Shown here: in pieces, positions 62,372-64,000 of the stretch
Layout: each line of letters opens with the position of its first letter
How positions within the stretch are numbered: the stretch's first letter is position 1
Position numbers and translations under genes: made by a program
Notes under the pieces: model-generated
The model's input: only the letters and a program-made list of their open reading frames with translations
Databases searched by the model: none
What the model was told of the DNA's origin: nothing
DNA from: Nephrocerus scutellatus
Taxonomy: Eukaryota > Arthropoda > Insecta > Diptera > Pipunculidae
Reading direction: 5' to 3'
DNA length: 64,000 nt
Assembly: GCA_947095585.1 (NCBI GenBank)
Contig: OX352761.1
Span: 90,516,833-90,580,832, forward strand

Positions 62372-64000
62372 GCAGGATAAGTATATTCTCATATAATGTG
62401 AATTCCATTTATTCGTTAGCTAGGCGTATCACACTAACATTATTTATTAAAACTAATAAACCTGACATTCTTCTTTTACAGGAAACAAATCTCACTGGGA
62501 GAAATCCGTTCAGTCCAGACGGATACAATATCCACAGGGTTGACGAAGGCAGTGGACGCTCTGGGACGGCGGTCCTTATCAGGAACACTATGGCAGGCGA
62601 AAAGATCCAAATCAGTGGTCTACGTAGCATGGAAGCAACAGCTGTCAGCATTAAAGTCAACGAAGTGGAGACCTTGCTGGTGATATCGGTGTACAATCAC
62701 TGTAACGCAACGAGGGAAGACATCCAAGGGCATTTGCAAACTGTCTGCAACACCTCCTCTAGACACACATACTGTGTTGTTGGAGGTGATTTCAATGCTA
62801 GACATACTCGATGGCAGGACGAAGTGTGCAATCACAAGGGAAGGGCCATTACAGACTGGATGGACTCAAATCCGCATCAGCACACGATGGCTATAGTTTC
62901 ACAGCCCCGGAAGACGTACCCTCGGACACCGTCAACTCTGGATTTCTTTCTGGCAACCACAAATTTCTTAAATATTCTCCCAGAACTAAGAAATTATTCC
63001 TGCTTGGCGCATGATAGCGACTCGGATCATATGGCCATAGAGCTTCGAGTGAGGCTGAACCATCGATTTGTGTAAGTCACCCCAACACCTGAACTTCACA
63101 TCAACTTTAAGAAAATAAACTGGAACCGGTTTAGATCAGAAGTTAAAGCTGAACTTCCAATTCCAGCGGTTTGCAGAAATCTGGAGAATACAGAAATTGA
63201 TGATGCTATCAGAAATTTTGAGATTACAGTGAATTCAGCCATTGATCGGCAGAAAACAATTCGCACTAGCAGGGATCGCTTCCAACACTTGCCTGAGCAT
63301 ATACAGGCCATATATGCTCACAACAACGGCTTAGGAAACGCCTTCAGAGAATCTTCAATAGGACACTTAAGACAGTCAACGACGAATACCTGTCTGTACT
63401 TTCGCAACTGCGTTGTACAGTTAACATGTGTCGTCAAGCTGTGCGGAGGTTTCAGGAAGATGAACTGACCAAACGGCTCCAGGACATCAAACCAGGCCCT
63501 GATGCTTTTAGGAAGCTGAACTCTCTGGTTGGAAAGCGTATTTCCATTCCAGAGATTATCACCATTGAAGATCGAACAGTATCCAGCGCTGCTGAAAAAG
63601 CGGAAGCCTTTGCCTGCCATTTTGAAAGGAGCTTTACGGACCGACCACCAATGCATCTTCTAGATTTCTTGGAAGAGGTTGAAAGTCTTGTGGAAGACAC
63701 CACTTCTCCAGGAAATACTATAGTGCAGTTCAGTGAAGAAAATACCGCCAACGCACCCGTAGACGTCGATATGTTTACCGGAACAGCTGATATCAATGAT
63801 TTGATTATGAGTGGAAACTCAAAAAAAATCATCAGGCACAGATGGGATTTCTAACTTTTTGCTTAAAAAGTTACTGGGTATGGCAATTTTGATGATGTTA
63901 ACCATCATTTTCAACAATTGCCTAAACAATGGCTACTTTCCGGACAACTGGAAGGTGGCCAAGGTAGTACCAGTACCCAAGAAAACTGACCGCTCCAGCG
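62359..64000 (+). pseudogene. Jockey-like ORF2: endonuclease and start of RT
   Basis: ATG 62359 overlaps ORF1 by 13 bases. Endonuclease complete: N13 (FSYNVNS), E42 (LLQETNL), D144 and N146 (GGDFNARHTRW), D195 (STLDFFL), S222-D223-H224. TAA at 63073-63075 follows in a conserved-looking linker; the same frame continues (LHINFKKINWNRF). Frameshifts near 63327 and in an A run near 63820; after the latter, GTDGIS and FPDNWKVAKVVPVPKK are the first RT blocks. Three lesions in 1.6 kb: non-functional copy. Confidence 0.87.

Larger units (their letters stand above)
60986..64000 (+). mobile_element. Jockey-like non-LTR retrotransposon, cut by window edge
   Basis: ORF1 with CCHC knuckles followed by overlapping ORF2 with endonuclease and the start of the RT: the jockey-group layout. 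Left boundary is the minisatellite, which may be its 5' UTR or flanking DNA. Several single-base frameshifts and one stop. The RT continues beyond 64000. Confidence 0.85.

Overview
The window is AT-rich nuclear DNA of an insect, most likely a higher (brachyceran) fly; a tephritid-like genome is my guess, not something the sequence proves. The evidence is the mix of transposon families (LOA-like, jockey-like, RTE-like and CR1-like non-LTR elements, Ty3/gypsy LTR elements, a Tc1/mariner element, Helitron helicase remnants, a tRNA-derived SINE), GT-AG introns, and no operons or prokaryotic signals. Perhaps three quarters of what can be recognised is transposon-derived, and nearly every transposon gene is broken.

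The one convincing host gene is a split gene on the + strand. A 29-nt first coding exon (18127-18155) encodes the start of a signal peptide. A 6.8-kb intron leads to exon 2 (24995-25235), and a 4.4-kb intron leads to exon 3 (29685-30065), with a polyadenylation signal at 30490. Splice sites and phases agree and give a predicted secreted, strongly basic 216-residue protein that I cannot assign to a family. Both introns carry transposons: an RTE relic in intron 1; a CR1-like tail, a SINE, an inverted-repeat element and Helitron-like copies in intron 2. A small ORF lies divergently upstream (17163-17460).

Layout: 1-1.1 kb Helitron-like debris and a solo LTR; 1.86-7.15 kb a mariner end abutting a LOA-like non-LTR element on the - strand; 7.15-8.15 kb a Helitron-like array and helicase relic; 8.9-14.4 kb a gypsy element (+) with both LTRs and a 4-bp target duplication; 14.4-17 kb mostly unique DNA with one Helitron-like copy and a SINE; 17.1-30.5 kb the host locus; 30.8-34.5 kb a degenerate tandem repeat and a palindromic Helitron-like cluster; 34.8-36.7 kb an RTE relic; 36.8-37.8 kb mariner; 37.8-41.2 kb a gypsy fragment with its own insertion; 41.3-49.6 kb a T/G-rich repeat, more Helitron-like arrays and small relics; 49.6-52.7 kb a CR1-like tail, two unrelated gypsy gag relics and a SINE head; 52.7-59.9 kb a Helitron-like element split by a second gypsy copy (-); 60.4-61 kb a 100-105-bp minisatellite leading into a jockey-like element that runs off the right edge.

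Several insertions can be ordered. The gypsy at 53919-59565 entered a Helitron-like element whose uninterrupted counterpart lies inverted near 32.7-33.2 kb. The SINE at 25658 entered the end of an inverted-repeat element and is flanked by a perfect 12-bp duplication. The two long gypsy copies belong to one family, share the target sequence GTAT and lack different essential parts, so neither could move alone.
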